Shown: positions 1 to 7,834, counted from the first letter of the stretch. The stretch is DNA of 64,000 bases from Brevibacterium album DSM 18261 (GCF_000426445.1 NZ_AUFJ01000010.1:496001-560000); one strand, 5' to 3'. Numbers and translations: made by a program. Notes: generated by a model from the sequence alone, not told the origin.

Positions 1-590
1 AGGCGCTCGAGGCGCTCGAGAACCTCCTGTCCGTCATCGAGGGGTGGACCGATGTGGTCGTCCACGCCGCATGCGAGCAGCTGGAGCAGCGCGAGGAGAT
101 CCGGGAGGCGCTGCGCACCCGTGCCGCCTCCGAGAGCGAGGCCGAGGCCGCGTTCGCCGCGCAGCTGGGCTTCTCGCTGCGCCCGCGCCGGGTCCGCGAC
201 GCCGCCGCGCTCTTCTCCTTCCTCGAGCAGCACTCCGGCGCGGAGGCCCGCGACCGCGTGCTCTCCCACCCCGATCTGCTGCCCACGACCCAGGACCTCG
301 ACGATCCCCTCGGCTACGAGGAGCGCAGGAGCGAGGCGTGGTCCTCCGAGTCCTCGCTCGACGAGGCGCTCGAGCGCATCCTCCGTGAGGCCGGTGAGGC
401 CGGTGAGGCCGAGGGAGCCGATGGGCCCGGCGAAACGGTCGCAGGCGAGGAGGAGAGCTCTGGCGACACCGCGACCGAGGAGACGGGTTCCGCGGCATCC
501 GATGCAGAGGCACCCGATGCAGAGGGGTCGGGCGCAGAGGGGCCGGACTCCGGGGAGTCGGACGGCGGCGGATCCCGGGACAGGCGCTGA
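1..590 (+). CDS. DUF2342 zinc-dependent metalloprotease-like protein, C-terminal part
   Basis: Partial gene: the reading frame is open from base 3 and ends at TGA 588-590, giving 195 residues. The opening residues (ALEALENLLSVIEGWTDVVV) and the following helical stretch ending in LLPTTQDLDDPLGY resemble the C-terminal half of the actinobacterial DUF2342 / coenzyme F420 biosynthesis-associated protein family. Family members carry an HExxH-like zinc site further upstream, which would lie outside the window, so catalysis cannot be judged. After about residue 110 the protein becomes a low-complexity acidic tail rich in E, G, A, D and S, probably disordered. The mycobacterial relative (about Rv3195) also sits near uvrD2 and nudC, which supports the call. 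The biochemical role of the family is not established. Confidence 0.7.
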   Translation, partial: ALEALENLLSVIEGWTDVVVHAACEQLEQREEIREALRTRAASESEAEAAFAAQLGFSLRPRRVRDAAALFSFLEQHSGAEARDRVLSHPDLLPTTQDLDDPLGYEERRSEAWSSESSLDEALERILREAGEAGEAEGADGPGETVAGEEESSGDTATEETGSAASDAEAPDAEGSGAEGPDSGESDGGGSRDRR

Positions 591-625
591 ACTCCGGGCC
601 GGGGCCTGGGCCCATACCCTCCCCC

Positions 626-1291
626 GTGGCGGCGGTGCGTGCAGCGGCAGAGGTGCGCGCAGCGCGCCTGCCGCAGGGGGCCTCGCGGACCGCACAGTTC
701 GCGCGCACGCTCCGAGAGGCCTCCAGCGGGCTTCCGGAGGCGGACACCGCCCTGGCCCGCGCAGCCGCCCGCTCACTGCTCGGCGCAGACTGCGAAGACC
801 CCGCTGAGGGCAGGGGACGCGCTGACAGCGCAGGCCGCTGGCACCCGGGACGCGAGGACGGCCCGCGCCACCTCACCGTGAGCTGTCTCGCGGTCTCCCC
901 CGATCTGTCCGCACTCGTCCTGGTGGACCACCCCGGCTCGGGCCAGCTCCGGCAGCCCGGGGGTCACATCGAGAACGGCGATGCCGATCTGCGCGGCGCC
1001 GCCCTGCGCGAACTCGCCGAGGAGTGCGGGGCCCAGGCCGCCGCCTCGGCCGAGGTGCCTCCCGTCCCGCTCGCGGTGCGCGTCTTCCGGGTGGGCACGC
1101 AGCGCTGCGCGGAGCACCTCGATGTGCTCTATGCGGCGGTGCTGCCGGAGTCCGCTCCCCTGGCGGGCGAAGGGCGCGCTGTCCGCGTGCGCGCCTCGCA
1201 GCTGCCTGCGCGCACCGCCCCCGATCTCCTCACCGGGGCGGAGGCTCTGCTCCGGCGACTGCGCACACTCCGCGCCCCATCCATCGAGTGA
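626..1291 (+). CDS. Nudix hydrolase
   Basis: A 221-residue protein with a Nudix signature at about residues 112-136: GGHIENGD followed by RELAEECGA, giving the REUxEExGU core that binds divalent metal and hydrolyses a nucleoside diphosphate linked to another group. The substrate cannot be told. The first 75 residues are Ala/Arg-rich and may be poorly ordered. The chosen start is GTG 626; a TACCCT box ends 5 bases before it, so a leaderless transcript is possible, and later GTG codons are alternatives. It follows the DUF2342 gene by 35 bases and may be co-transcribed. Its stop codon lies inside the left arm of a long inverted repeat shared with the convergent gene downstream. Confidence 0.8.
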   Translation: MAAVRAAAEVRAARLPQGASRTAQFARTLREASSGLPEADTALARAAARSLLGADCEDPAEGRGRADSAGRWHPGREDGPRHLTVSCLAVSPDLSALVLVDHPGSGQLRQPGGHIENGDADLRGAALRELAEECGAQAAASAEVPPVPLAVRVFRVGTQRCAEHLDVLYAAVLPESAPLAGEGRAVRVRASQLPARTAPDLLTGAEALLRRLRTLRAPSIE

Positions 1292-1340
1292 GCGGTTCCG
1301 GTCGGTTTTCCACCCTCACACCGACAGGAACCGCTCACTC
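1286..1340. repeat. Long inverted repeat between convergent genes
   Basis: GAGTGAGCGGTTCC (1286-1299) pairs perfectly with GGAACCGCTCACTC (1327-1340). After one mismatch the stem continues with GTCGGT (1301-1306) and ACCGAC (1320-1325), leaving a 13-base loop. The left arm overlaps the stop codon of the Nudix gene. It may act as a two-way terminator for the converging Nudix and metalloprotease genes, although neither side has a T-tract. Confidence 0.7.
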
Positions 1341-1378
1341 GGGTCTGCGCTGCACGGGGCCGCGCTCAGACTCCGCGC

Positions 1379-1936
1379 TCACTCGCCGGAGGGGCGCTGC
1401 TCGCCGCGCGCGGAGCGCTCGCCCGCGCTGAATCCCTCCAGGAAGGCCTCTGCGCGCTCCGTGTGCGGGTATCGGGCGGTGAGCGCGCGGAACTCCGCGG
1501 AATGATCGGGGCGGCGCAGGTGCGCGAGCTCGTGGACCAGCAGCGCGTCGAGCACCCATTCCGGCACCTCGCGCATCCGGTCCGAGACCCTGATGCTCCG
1601 CTCTGCGCTCGTCGCCGAGGCGAAGCGCGTGCTCTGATTGCCCACCCAGCGCACGCTCACGGGTTCGACGCCGTCGTCGAAATAGCGCTCGTTGAGCGCG
1701 GTCGCCCGGGACATGAGCGCCTCGTCGCTGCGGGGCGCGCGGGCGGACCTGCGCTGCACGCGCCCGATGAGCTCGCCGATGCTCCGCGCATTGCGCACCG
1801 GGTCGTAGCGCTGGGGCACCGCCAGGAGCCAGCTCTCCCCCTCGCGGCTCACGGCGATGGTCTTCCTGCGCCGGGCGGACCGGCGGACGCGGATCAGCCC
1901 GGTCTCGAGCGCCTCGCGCACCTCGGTGGGGTTCAT
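1379..1936 (-). CDS. YgjP-like M48/SprT-type zinc metalloprotease
   Basis: A 185-residue protein with the zinc-binding motif HELAHL at residues 135-140 and a further His at 145 (RRPDH), the arrangement seen in YgjP/DUF45 metallopeptidases, where the two motif histidines and a nearby residue hold zinc and Glu136 is the catalytic base. A conserved W-V-G-N-Q-S-T-R-F segment at about 97-105 is also typical. The start is placed at ATG 1936 (MNPTEV) because a TACGGT -10 box lies 8 bases upstream, fitting leaderless transcription; a longer reading to 2107 would add an Arg-rich, unconserved leader. It converges on the Nudix gene. Substrates of this family are not known. Confidence 0.8.
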   Translation of the reverse strand: MNPTEVREALETGLIRVRRSARRRKTIAVSREGESWLLAVPQRYDPVRNARSIGELIGRVQRRSARAPRSDEALMSRATALNERYFDDGVEPVSVRWVGNQSTRFASATSAERSIRVSDRMREVPEWVLDALLVHELAHLRRPDHSAEFRALTARYPHTERAEAFLEGFSAGERSARGEQRPSGE

Positions 1937-2170
1937 GACCCACGACCGTACCGGCTCGCGCGGACGGTTGCGCACAGGCCCCGGGAAGCGCAGGCGGCGC
2001 CGGAAATTCGTGCGGGAATTCTGTCGGCGGGCGGAATCCACAGCGGCACCCCCGGAGTCCGGGGCCTCAGCCGCCATCCGCCTCCACCCCTCCACAGCTC
2101 CGTCCACACCTATCCGCGTGTCGTCAACACCTTATCCACAAGGCAGGGGGCGCAACTGTGCACGCGCGCA

Positions 2171-2199
2171 TTGACGCGGTGCCGCGAGCCTCCTAGGTT
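2171..2199 (+). promoter_or_regulatory. Near-consensus sigma-70-type promoter
   Basis: TTGACG (2171-2176), a 17-base spacer, and TAGGTT (2194-2199). This is the best -35/-10 pair I found in the window. The predicted transcript starts near 2206, 235 bases before the next gene, which has its own closer -10 box. Confidence 0.6.
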
Positions 2200-2205
2200 A
2201 GTTCT

Positions 2206-2352
2206 TCGTACCCCTGGAAAACCCGGGGTTCGTGGGCTAGGGGAAGGCCCACGAGCTCCGCGCGCGGCTGGGGGACACACGGCCGGGAGATGTCGTGGCA
2301 GAGTGCTCCGCCCCTTGGAGCGGCGCTCGGCCGGACGTCTTCCGGTCGTCTG
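2206..2352 (+). ncRNA. Candidate structured small RNA
   Basis: The stretch after the 2171-2199 promoter has no open reading frame but a run of hairpins: CCCC/GGGG (2211-2214 with 2225-2228), a perfect 8-bp TCGTGGGC/GCCCACGA (2230-2237 with 2247-2254), GCTCC/GGAGC (2305-2309 with 2317-2321) and CGGCCGGA/TCCGGTCG (2328-2335 with 2341-2348). The last is followed by TCTGTGTGT and could terminate transcription. I do not recognise it as 4.5S, 6S, tmRNA or RNase P RNA. It could instead be a long leader of the next gene. Confidence 0.35.
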
Positions 2353-2440
2353 TGTGTCCACAGGTCTGTCCACAGCCTTCGGCGGGGTCTTCCACGGCCG
2401 CGACCGGCCTCCTAGCCTGGTGTCCCGAGCACAGGAGGCC

Positions 2441-3370
2441 ATGATGCTGCAGTTCAGGCGGAGCGTTCCCCTCGTCCGGCGGAACGAGACCTCGGTCCAG
2501 TTCGGCGTGGACGATCCCGTGCTCCTCGACGGCCTCGCCCCCGGGGACCTCGCACTCCTCGATGCCTTGTGCCGCGGCTGCGCAGAGGCCGAGTTCGCCG
2601 AGACGGCGGAGCGCAGCGGCGTGTCCGGGGAGCGGGCGGCAGCGCTCCTCCGCCTCCTGCGCGAAGCCGATGTCATCGAACCGCGCGGAGCGGCCGGCCG
2701 CAGCGGCATCCCCCGCGATTTCGCCGAGGCGTACGCGGCCGCATGCGGCAAGGAGGCCTCGGCCGCCGCCGCCCGCATCTCCGCACCCCGGATCTTCGCC
2801 CTCGGCCAGGCCGCCGAGGCACACGCACGGATCCTCACAGCGGCCGGCTTCGCGGTCGAGGTGTGCGAGAGCGCGGCCGCCGCGGCGCGCGCCGGCGCCG
2901 GTGCCGCCCTCACCGTGCTCTCGAGCCTCCACACGCACGACATCAGCGAGGCCTCGGCGCTGTTCGCCGACGACGCCTGGCACCTGTCGGTGCGGATCGG
3001 CGACAGGCGGGCCGAGCTCGTGCCGGTGCGCCCGGGCGCCGGACCCTGCGCGGTGTGCGCCGTGCTCCGCTCCCGCGATGACGGCCCAGGCTGGTTCGAG
3101 GCCTGGACCCAGCTGTCGCAGCGTTCGGCCGGAGCGCTCGTGGACCCGCTGCTCGTCGAGGCCGCCTGCCTCGAATCCGCGCGCATGCTGCGCGAGCTGC
3201 GGGTGCACGGCCGCGGATTCGACCGGATCGCGACGATCGACGGCCGGGACGGCACGGTCTCCCATCGGCCGGCGCGGTTCCACCACGACTGCGACTGCAG
3301 GATCCCGCTCAGTCCGAGCGGTGCGCCCGCACCAGCTCCAGGAGCTCCGCTCCGTATTGCTCCAGCTTGA
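2441..3370 (+). CDS. Orphan TOMM cyclodehydratase-like (ThiF/YcaO-partner type) protein
   Basis: A 309-residue protein resembling the leader-peptide-binding / ThiF-like half of bacteriocin (TOMM) cyclodehydratases. The N-terminal part (about 1-90) looks like a winged-helix peptide-clamp domain (VQFGVDDPVLLDGL, then LLRLLREADVIE); the middle is a degenerate Rossmann-like region (IFALGQAAEAHARILTAAG); the end has a probable zinc site of C203-x2-C206 and C284-x-C286. ThiF proteins normally carry a GxGxxG nucleotide motif, which is not clear here. No YcaO, dehydrogenase or precursor peptide is nearby, so it probably does not make azolines; its role is unknown. AGGAGG (2433-2438) precedes two ATGs, 2441 and 2444; the second has the better spacing. 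The 3' end overlaps uvrD2 tail-to-tail by 62 bp. Confidence 0.6.
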   Translation: MMLQFRRSVPLVRRNETSVQFGVDDPVLLDGLAPGDLALLDALCRGCAEAEFAETAERSGVSGERAAALLRLLREADVIEPRGAAGRSGIPRDFAEAYAAACGKEASAAAARISAPRIFALGQAAEAHARILTAAGFAVEVCESAAAAARAGAGAALTVLSSLHTHDISEASALFADDAWHLSVRIGDRRAELVPVRPGAGPCAVCAVLRSRDDGPGWFEAWTQLSQRSAGALVDPLLVEAACLESARMLRELRVHGRGFDRIATIDGRDGTVSHRPARFHHDCDCRIPLSPSGAPAPAPGAPLRIAPA

Positions 3371-5393
3371 GCGGACCGATCCCGCTCACGCGGCCCAGTT
3401 CGTCGAGCCCCTCCGGGCGCTTCTCCGCGATCTCGCGCACCGTCGGCATCGCGAGCACGAGGAAGACCGGCAGGCGCGCCTCCTCCGCCTTCGCCGCACG
3501 CCAGTGGACGACGGCCTCGAGCACCGCATCGTCGACCTCGGCCGGACATGTGCCGCAGCGCCCGCGGTTGCGATCCGCGCGGGCGGTCAGGAGACGACCG
3601 CACACCCGGCACTTCACGGGGGCGGGAGTCCGGTTCCGGGCGGCCGGGGCAGCGGCCCGCGTCGTCGCGGCCCGCTGACCGGCCTGCACCTCGGAGACGA
3701 AGCGCGAGGCCCGCCGCCCGCTCCCCGACGCTCCGCGACGCCCCTTCGACCAGCTCAGTGACAGAGCCGTGCGCGCACGGGTCACCGCGACGTAGAACAG
3801 GCGCCGCTCCTCGTCGATCTCATCGGCGGTCTCGGCATAGCCGATGGGTATGAGGCCCTCCGAGGCGCCCACCAGGTGGACGCTCTCCCATTCGAGCCCC
3901 TTGGCCGCGTGCACCGAGGCCAGCGTCACGCCGTCGACGGCAGGGGCGAACTGGTGCTCGGCCCGGTCGTCGAGCTCCGCGATGAACGCGCTGAGCGGCA
4001 CCGGCAGGGTGGTGTCGGCCTGGCTGTCCTGCGCGAGGTTCACGAGCGCGGTCAGGGATTCCCAGCGCTCCCGCACCGCGCCCTGCGCGCTCGGCGCCTC
4101 GGGCGTCCAGCCGACCGAGGAGAGGATCGACCTCACCTGCTCGTCCAGCCGCTCCGTGCTCCCCCGGCCCGAGGCGGCGCGCATGATCGCGATCGCCTCC
4201 TTCACCTCGCGGCGGGCGAAGAAGCGCTCCCCTCCCCGCAGCACGTACGGCACCCCGCGGGCGCTCAGCGCCTCCTCGAACAGGCGGCTCTGGGAATTGG
4301 TCCGGAAGAGCACTGCGATGTCGCCGGCCCGCCGCCCGCCCGAGACCTCCGAGGCGATGCGCGCGGCCACCGCCTCGGCCTCGGCGGCATCGTCCTCGTA
4401 CTCCGCGAAGGCCGGCTGCGGGCCCGTGCGATCCGTGCCCCGCAGGCGGATGGGCGAGCGCGCGGTGCGGGCGAGGACCGCATTCGCCACGCCGATGACC
4501 GGCTCCGCGGAGCGGTAGTTGCGCACGAGCCGGATCTCCCGTGCACCGGGGAAGTCCACGGGCAGACGGCGCAGGAAGCGATCGGAGGCCCCGGCGAAGG
4601 TGTAGATGGTCTGCGCGGGATCTCCCACGACGCACAGCGAGTCGCGCCGTCCCAGCCAGCGCCGGAGCAGGTCGTACTGCAGGGGCGAGACGTCCTGGAA
4701 CTCGTCGACGACGAAGCTCCGGTACTGGCCGTGCACCTCTGCCGCGATCTCCTCGCGGCTGCCCAGCACGCCTGCGAGCACGAGGAGCACGTCCTCGAAG
4801 TCGAGGATGCGCCGCTCCGTCTTGATCTCGCCGTAGCGCGCGATCACCCGCACCATCGTCTCCGCGTCGAGCCCGGCGGGAAGATCGCGGCCGCCGGCGC
4901 GCTCCCCGTACTCCTCCGCTCCCAGCAGCGAGACCGCGGCGTATTCGATCTCCGCGGCGACATCGCGCACGGTCTCCCGCTCCGGGGCGATGCCCACCGC
5001 CTGGACGGCGCGGGAGACCATGGGCGCCTTCTGGGCCATGAGCTCGGGGAACGGGCCCTCACCGAAGCGGGGCCAGAAGTACCGCAGCTGGCGCAGTGCG
5101 GCCGAGTGGAAGGTGCGCGCCTGGACGGTGCCCGCGCCCAGGGCCCGCAGCCGGGAGCGCATCTCGCCCGCAGCCTTGGCCGTGAAGGTCAGGGCGAGGA
5201 CGTGACGCGGGTCGAGGGCACCCGTCGCCGCGCCGTAGGCGATGCGGTGGGTCATCGCCCGCGTCTTGCCGGTGCCCGCCCCTGCGAGGACCACGAGGGG
5301 GCCCTCCAGGTGCTCGGCCACCTGCCGCTGCTCCGGGTCCAGGGCGTCGAGCAGCTGCTCGGGCCGCGCCCTCCCGGGATCGCCCCGGCTCAT
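3309..5393 (-). CDS. uvrD2: ATP-dependent DNA helicase UvrD2 (SF1, HRDC domain)
   Basis: A 694-residue 3'-5' SF1 DNA helicase of the UvrD/PcrA type. It has a Walker A loop (AGAGTGKT, residues 37-44), motif II DEFQD, motif III GDPAQTIYTFAGA, and the late motif VTRAR. Near the C-terminus is a tetracysteine cluster (CRVC and CGTC separated by about 14 residues), followed by a helix-rich HRDC domain that ends the protein. Tetracysteine plus HRDC is the layout of mycobacterial UvrD2, where the cysteine module is needed for unwinding. The start at ATG 5393 overlaps the nudC stop as ATGA (4 bp), so translation is probably coupled. UvrD2 is an essential mycobacterial helicase; its exact repair role is less clear than that of UvrD1. 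Confidence 0.93.
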   Translation of the reverse strand: MSRGDPGRARPEQLLDALDPEQRQVAEHLEGPLVVLAGAGTGKTRAMTHRIAYGAATGALDPRHVLALTFTAKAAGEMRSRLRALGAGTVQARTFHSAALRQLRYFWPRFGEGPFPELMAQKAPMVSRAVQAVGIAPERETVRDVAAEIEYAAVSLLGAEEYGERAGGRDLPAGLDAETMVRVIARYGEIKTERRILDFEDVLLVLAGVLGSREEIAAEVHGQYRSFVVDEFQDVSPLQYDLLRRWLGRRDSLCVVGDPAQTIYTFAGASDRFLRRLPVDFPGAREIRLVRNYRSAEPVIGVANAVLARTARSPIRLRGTDRTGPQPAFAEYEDDAAEAEAVAARIASEVSGGRRAGDIAVLFRTNSQSRLFEEALSARGVPYVLRGGERFFARREVKEAIAIMRAASGRGSTERLDEQVRSILSSVGWTPEAPSAQGAVRERWESLTALVNLAQDSQADTTLPVPLSAFIAELDDRAEHQFAPAVDGVTLASVHAAKGLEWESVHLVGASEGLIPIGYAETADEIDEERRLFYVAVTRARTALSLSWSKGRRGASGSGRRASRFVSEVQAGQRAATTRAAAPAARNRTPAPVKCRVCGRLLTARADRNRGRCGTCPAEVDDAVLEAVVHWRAAKAEEARLPVFLVLAMPTVREIAEKRPEGLDELGRVSGIGPLKLEQYGAELLELVRAHRSD

Positions 5394-6397
5394 CCCCGCG
5401 CTGACCAGCCGGTCGTCTGCGGATCCAGTCCGCCTGCCCAGGCCGCGATGATCTGGCCCGCGATGGAGACGGCGTCCGGGACGGAGACCGTGCCCTCGCG
5501 CAGCTCCTCGACGAGCTCCTCGCGGGTGAACCAGCGCAGGTGGGTGAGCTCCTCGTCGTTCGTGTGGACCTCGAGGGAGTCCGCCTCCGCGGTGAAGCCG
5601 AGCATGAGCGAGGCGGGGAAGGGCCAGGGCTGGGAGCCCACGTAGCGGGGCCGGCGCACCCGGAGGCCGGCCTCCTCCTCGACCTCCCGGATCACCGCCG
5701 ATTCCAGGGTCTCCCCCGGGTCCACGAAGCCGGCCAGCAGCGAGAAGCGGTCGTCCGGCCACAGCGCGTTGGAGCCCAGCAGGATTCGCTCCGTGCCGTC
5801 CGCGTCCGTGTGCACGACGGCCATGATGACGGCCGGGTCCGTCCGCGGGAAGTGCTCCGTGCCCGCCTCCGGGTCCACCCGCACCCAGCCCGCCTGCGCC
5901 GGGTGGGTGGGGGCACCGCTGCGCGGCGAATGCGTGTGGGTGGCGTGCCAGTTGCCCACGGCCACGAGCGAGGTGGCGAGCGCCACGTCCCGGTCGCTCA
6001 GGCGCGTGCCCAGCTCGCGCAGCCCCAGCCAGACGGGGCGTGTGGCGTGGAGACCGCCTACGGGGTCCGTGAGCAGATCCTCGGGGTCGCGGTCGGTCTC
6101 CGCGGCCAGCCGCCGGTCCACGGCGGCCCGCCCCTCGTCCGTGAGCGCGCCGCCCACGAAGTGCGTCCCCTCCCCGTCCGCGCCGAGGTAGAGCATGACC
6201 GAGTCCTCCGGCACATCCTTGCGGTCGAGCAGGTGGAGCCCGCCCCGGGAGACGAGCAGGGTGCCGCGGTGGGCGAGGACCGCCCGGGCCCGGCCCGTCT
6301 CCCAGATCGCGTCGATGCCCCCGCCGCGGTGGACGTGGGAGCGGTCCACTGCAGTGCGGGAGAGGCTGGCCGGCGGCAGGAGCGGAAGTTCCTTCAT
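5390..6397 (-). CDS. nudC: NAD(+) diphosphatase NudC (zinc ribbon lost)
   Basis: A 335-residue Nudix enzyme of the NudC type, which cleaves NAD(H) to NMN(H) and AMP and can remove NAD caps from RNA. The Nudix box is GFVDPGETLESAVIREVEEEAGL, read here in two parts around residues 245-267 (GFVDPGE and REVEEEAG), followed by the diagnostic SQPWPFPASLM motif. The zinc-ribbon segment before it is altered: where family members have CxRCG, this reads SPRSGAPT, and the second cysteine pair is also absent (VRVDPEAGTEHFPRTDP). ATG 6397 lies 7 bases after a TAGTCT box (6405-6410, minus strand), so the mRNA is probably leaderless. It overlaps uvrD2 by 4 bp, and the nudC-uvrD2 order matches mycobacteria. 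Confidence 0.93.
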   Translation of the reverse strand: MKELPLLPPASLSRTAVDRSHVHRGGGIDAIWETGRARAVLAHRGTLLVSRGGLHLLDRKDVPEDSVMLYLGADGEGTHFVGGALTDEGRAAVDRRLAAETDRDPEDLLTDPVGGLHATRPVWLGLRELGTRLSDRDVALATSLVAVGNWHATHTHSPRSGAPTHPAQAGWVRVDPEAGTEHFPRTDPAVIMAVVHTDADGTERILLGSNALWPDDRFSLLAGFVDPGETLESAVIREVEEEAGLRVRRPRYVGSQPWPFPASLMLGFTAEADSLEVHTNDEELTHLRWFTREELVEELREGTVSVPDAVSIAGQIIAAWAGGLDPQTTGWSARG

Positions 6398-6477
6398 GCC
6401 GGCCAGACTATCGAAGGGCGCGGACACGCCCCCGCACCCATCGCACGGGCGCCTGCCGCAGCGGGTAGTTTGGAACG

Positions 6478-7743
6478 GTGGACACCATCGGACCGAGGAT
6501 CGCCGCTGCCGCCGCCTCCCTGCTGGAGGGCTTCTCCCCCAGCGCCTGGGCGCCCCTGCCCTCCGCCGACGCCCTCCGGGTGCTGCTCGCGGACGGCGCG
6601 CGCACACTCGTGGCGACGGCCTGGCCGCCGGAGTCCGAGACCGCCGCCTCCGCCGAGCGCATCGCAGCCTCCGTCCTCGCCCCGCTCCTGTCCGAGGCGC
6701 CCTTCGCGCTCACCGCGGTGCTGGCCTCCGGAGGCGTGCCGGGGCGGCTCCTCGACCGCGAGGGCGCTCATACGCTCATGCTCACCGAGCCCATGCCCGG
6801 CACGCCGCTGTCCACCGACATGTTCGCGCGGCAGCCGGACCTCGTCGACTCCCTCGCCGAGGCGGTCGCGCTGATCCACGGCGCCGACCCCGGCCCCGTC
6901 GCGGATGCGGGCCTCGTGGTCGAGGAGTCCGCGGAGCTGCGCGAGCGCATGCTCGCCGACCTCGATTCGGCGGCAGAGACCGGCAGGGTGCCTGCGACCC
7001 TGCTCCAGCGCTGGGAGGAGGCCCTCGAGGACGTCGCCGCCTGGCGCTTCCTGCCGGTCCCGGTGCACGCGAACCTGGGACCTGACGCGCTCTGGGCCGA
7101 GGAGGGGCGGATCAGCGGCATCGGCGAGCTCTCCCGCCTGCGGGTGGGCGATCCCGCAGCCGATCTGGCCGCGGTCTCCTCCCTCCTCACGCCCGAGGAC
7201 TTCGAGCGCTTCTTCCGCGCCTACCGCCGGGCGCGCGGCGCGGAGGATCCCGGTCTGCGCGTGCGCGTGGGCTTCCACTCGGAGATCACGGTGCTCGACT
7301 GGCTGCTCGCGGCCGTCGCCGCACAGGACCCCTCGGCCGTCGACGATGCCGTGGCCCTCCTCGAGGCGCTCGCGGAGATCACGGACGCCGAGGACGCGGA
7401 TGCCTCCGGCGAGCCGCATGCCGGAGCCGCCGACGCACACGGAGCCGCCGACCCGGAAGGCAGCGGCGCCCCCGTCGACGCCGGCACCGATGACGAGACC
7501 GCTGACCCCGGCGAGACCGCTGACCCTGCCGACACCGCTGGCGACGCCGGAAGGACCGACGCGGACCCGCATGACCGGCCGGAGGCCGCCTCCCCGGAGC
7601 CGGGCGGGAGGAGCTCCGACGGCGTCCGTCTGCTCGCCCGCGATGCCGAGGCCTTCCAGCCGCTGGCCGCACCCGCCTATGACGAGGACGGCATCGGCAC
7701 CGAGCGGCTCAGCGAGCTCGAGGACGATCCCCGCGGGAACTGA
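6478..7743 (+). CDS. Degenerate APH-family phosphotransferase-like protein
   Basis: A 421-residue protein. Residues 1-305 align by eye with aminoglycoside-phosphotransferase/choline-kinase folds: a small N-lobe, the hinge-like ML-TEPMPGTPLS segment, a helical VDSLAEAVALIHG region, then VHANLGPDALW and RVGDPAADLAAV. In active members the first motif reads HGDLxxxN and the second IDWGxxxxGDPxxDLA; here the catalytic Asp is Asn and the metal-binding Asp segment reads GIGELSRL, so kinase activity is doubtful. Residues 305-400 are an Ala/Asp/Pro-rich, probably disordered linker, ending in a short conserved-looking tail. GTG 6478 follows TAGTTT (6466-6471) by 6 bases, which supports a leaderless start. 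It lies between nudC and adnB and converges on adnB. Confidence 0.65.
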   Translation: MDTIGPRIAAAAASLLEGFSPSAWAPLPSADALRVLLADGARTLVATAWPPESETAASAERIAASVLAPLLSEAPFALTAVLASGGVPGRLLDREGAHTLMLTEPMPGTPLSTDMFARQPDLVDSLAEAVALIHGADPGPVADAGLVVEESAELRERMLADLDSAAETGRVPATLLQRWEEALEDVAAWRFLPVPVHANLGPDALWAEEGRISGIGELSRLRVGDPAADLAAVSSLLTPEDFERFFRAYRRARGAEDPGLRVRVGFHSEITVLDWLLAAVAAQDPSAVDDAVALLEALAEITDAEDADASGEPHAGAADAHGAADPEGSGAPVDAGTDDETADPGETADPADTAGDAGRTDADPHDRPEAASPEPGGRSSDGVRLLARDAEAFQPLAAPAYDEDGIGTERLSELEDDPRGN

Positions 7744-7834
7744 CGCCTCCCCCTGGACGCCTCCCCCGGGCGAGGCCGCCGATTCCAGTGGTGCTGCCCG
7801 CGACAGCGGCACTGCCCGCTCCCGCAGAGCCGAC

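Larger units (their letters stand above)
2088..2374. promoter_or_regulatory. Cluster of DnaA-box-like 9-mers
   Basis: Five TCCACA-ended 9-mers on the plus strand: CCCTCCACA (2088-2096), CCGTCCACA (2100-2108), a perfect TTATCCACA (2132-2140), GTGTCCACA (2354-2362) and CTGTCCACA (2366-2374). TTATCCACA is the classical DnaA box and TTGTCCACA the usual actinobacterial form. The first and last pairs are each 12 bases apart, about one helical turn. No dnaA or dnaN is nearby, so this is not the normal origin; a DnaA titration or regulatory site is an inference. Confidence 0.45.
1937..2440. other. 504-bp non-coding region with promoters and DnaA-box-like sites
   Basis: No convincing gene lies here. 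It holds the leaderless promoter of the metalloprotease (TACGGT 1945-1950, minus strand), a cluster of TCCACA-type sites, a near-consensus plus-strand promoter at 2171-2199, a structured stretch that may be a small RNA, and a second -10 box (TAGCCT 2413-2418) just before the AGGAGG ribosome site of the next gene. Confidence 0.65.
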
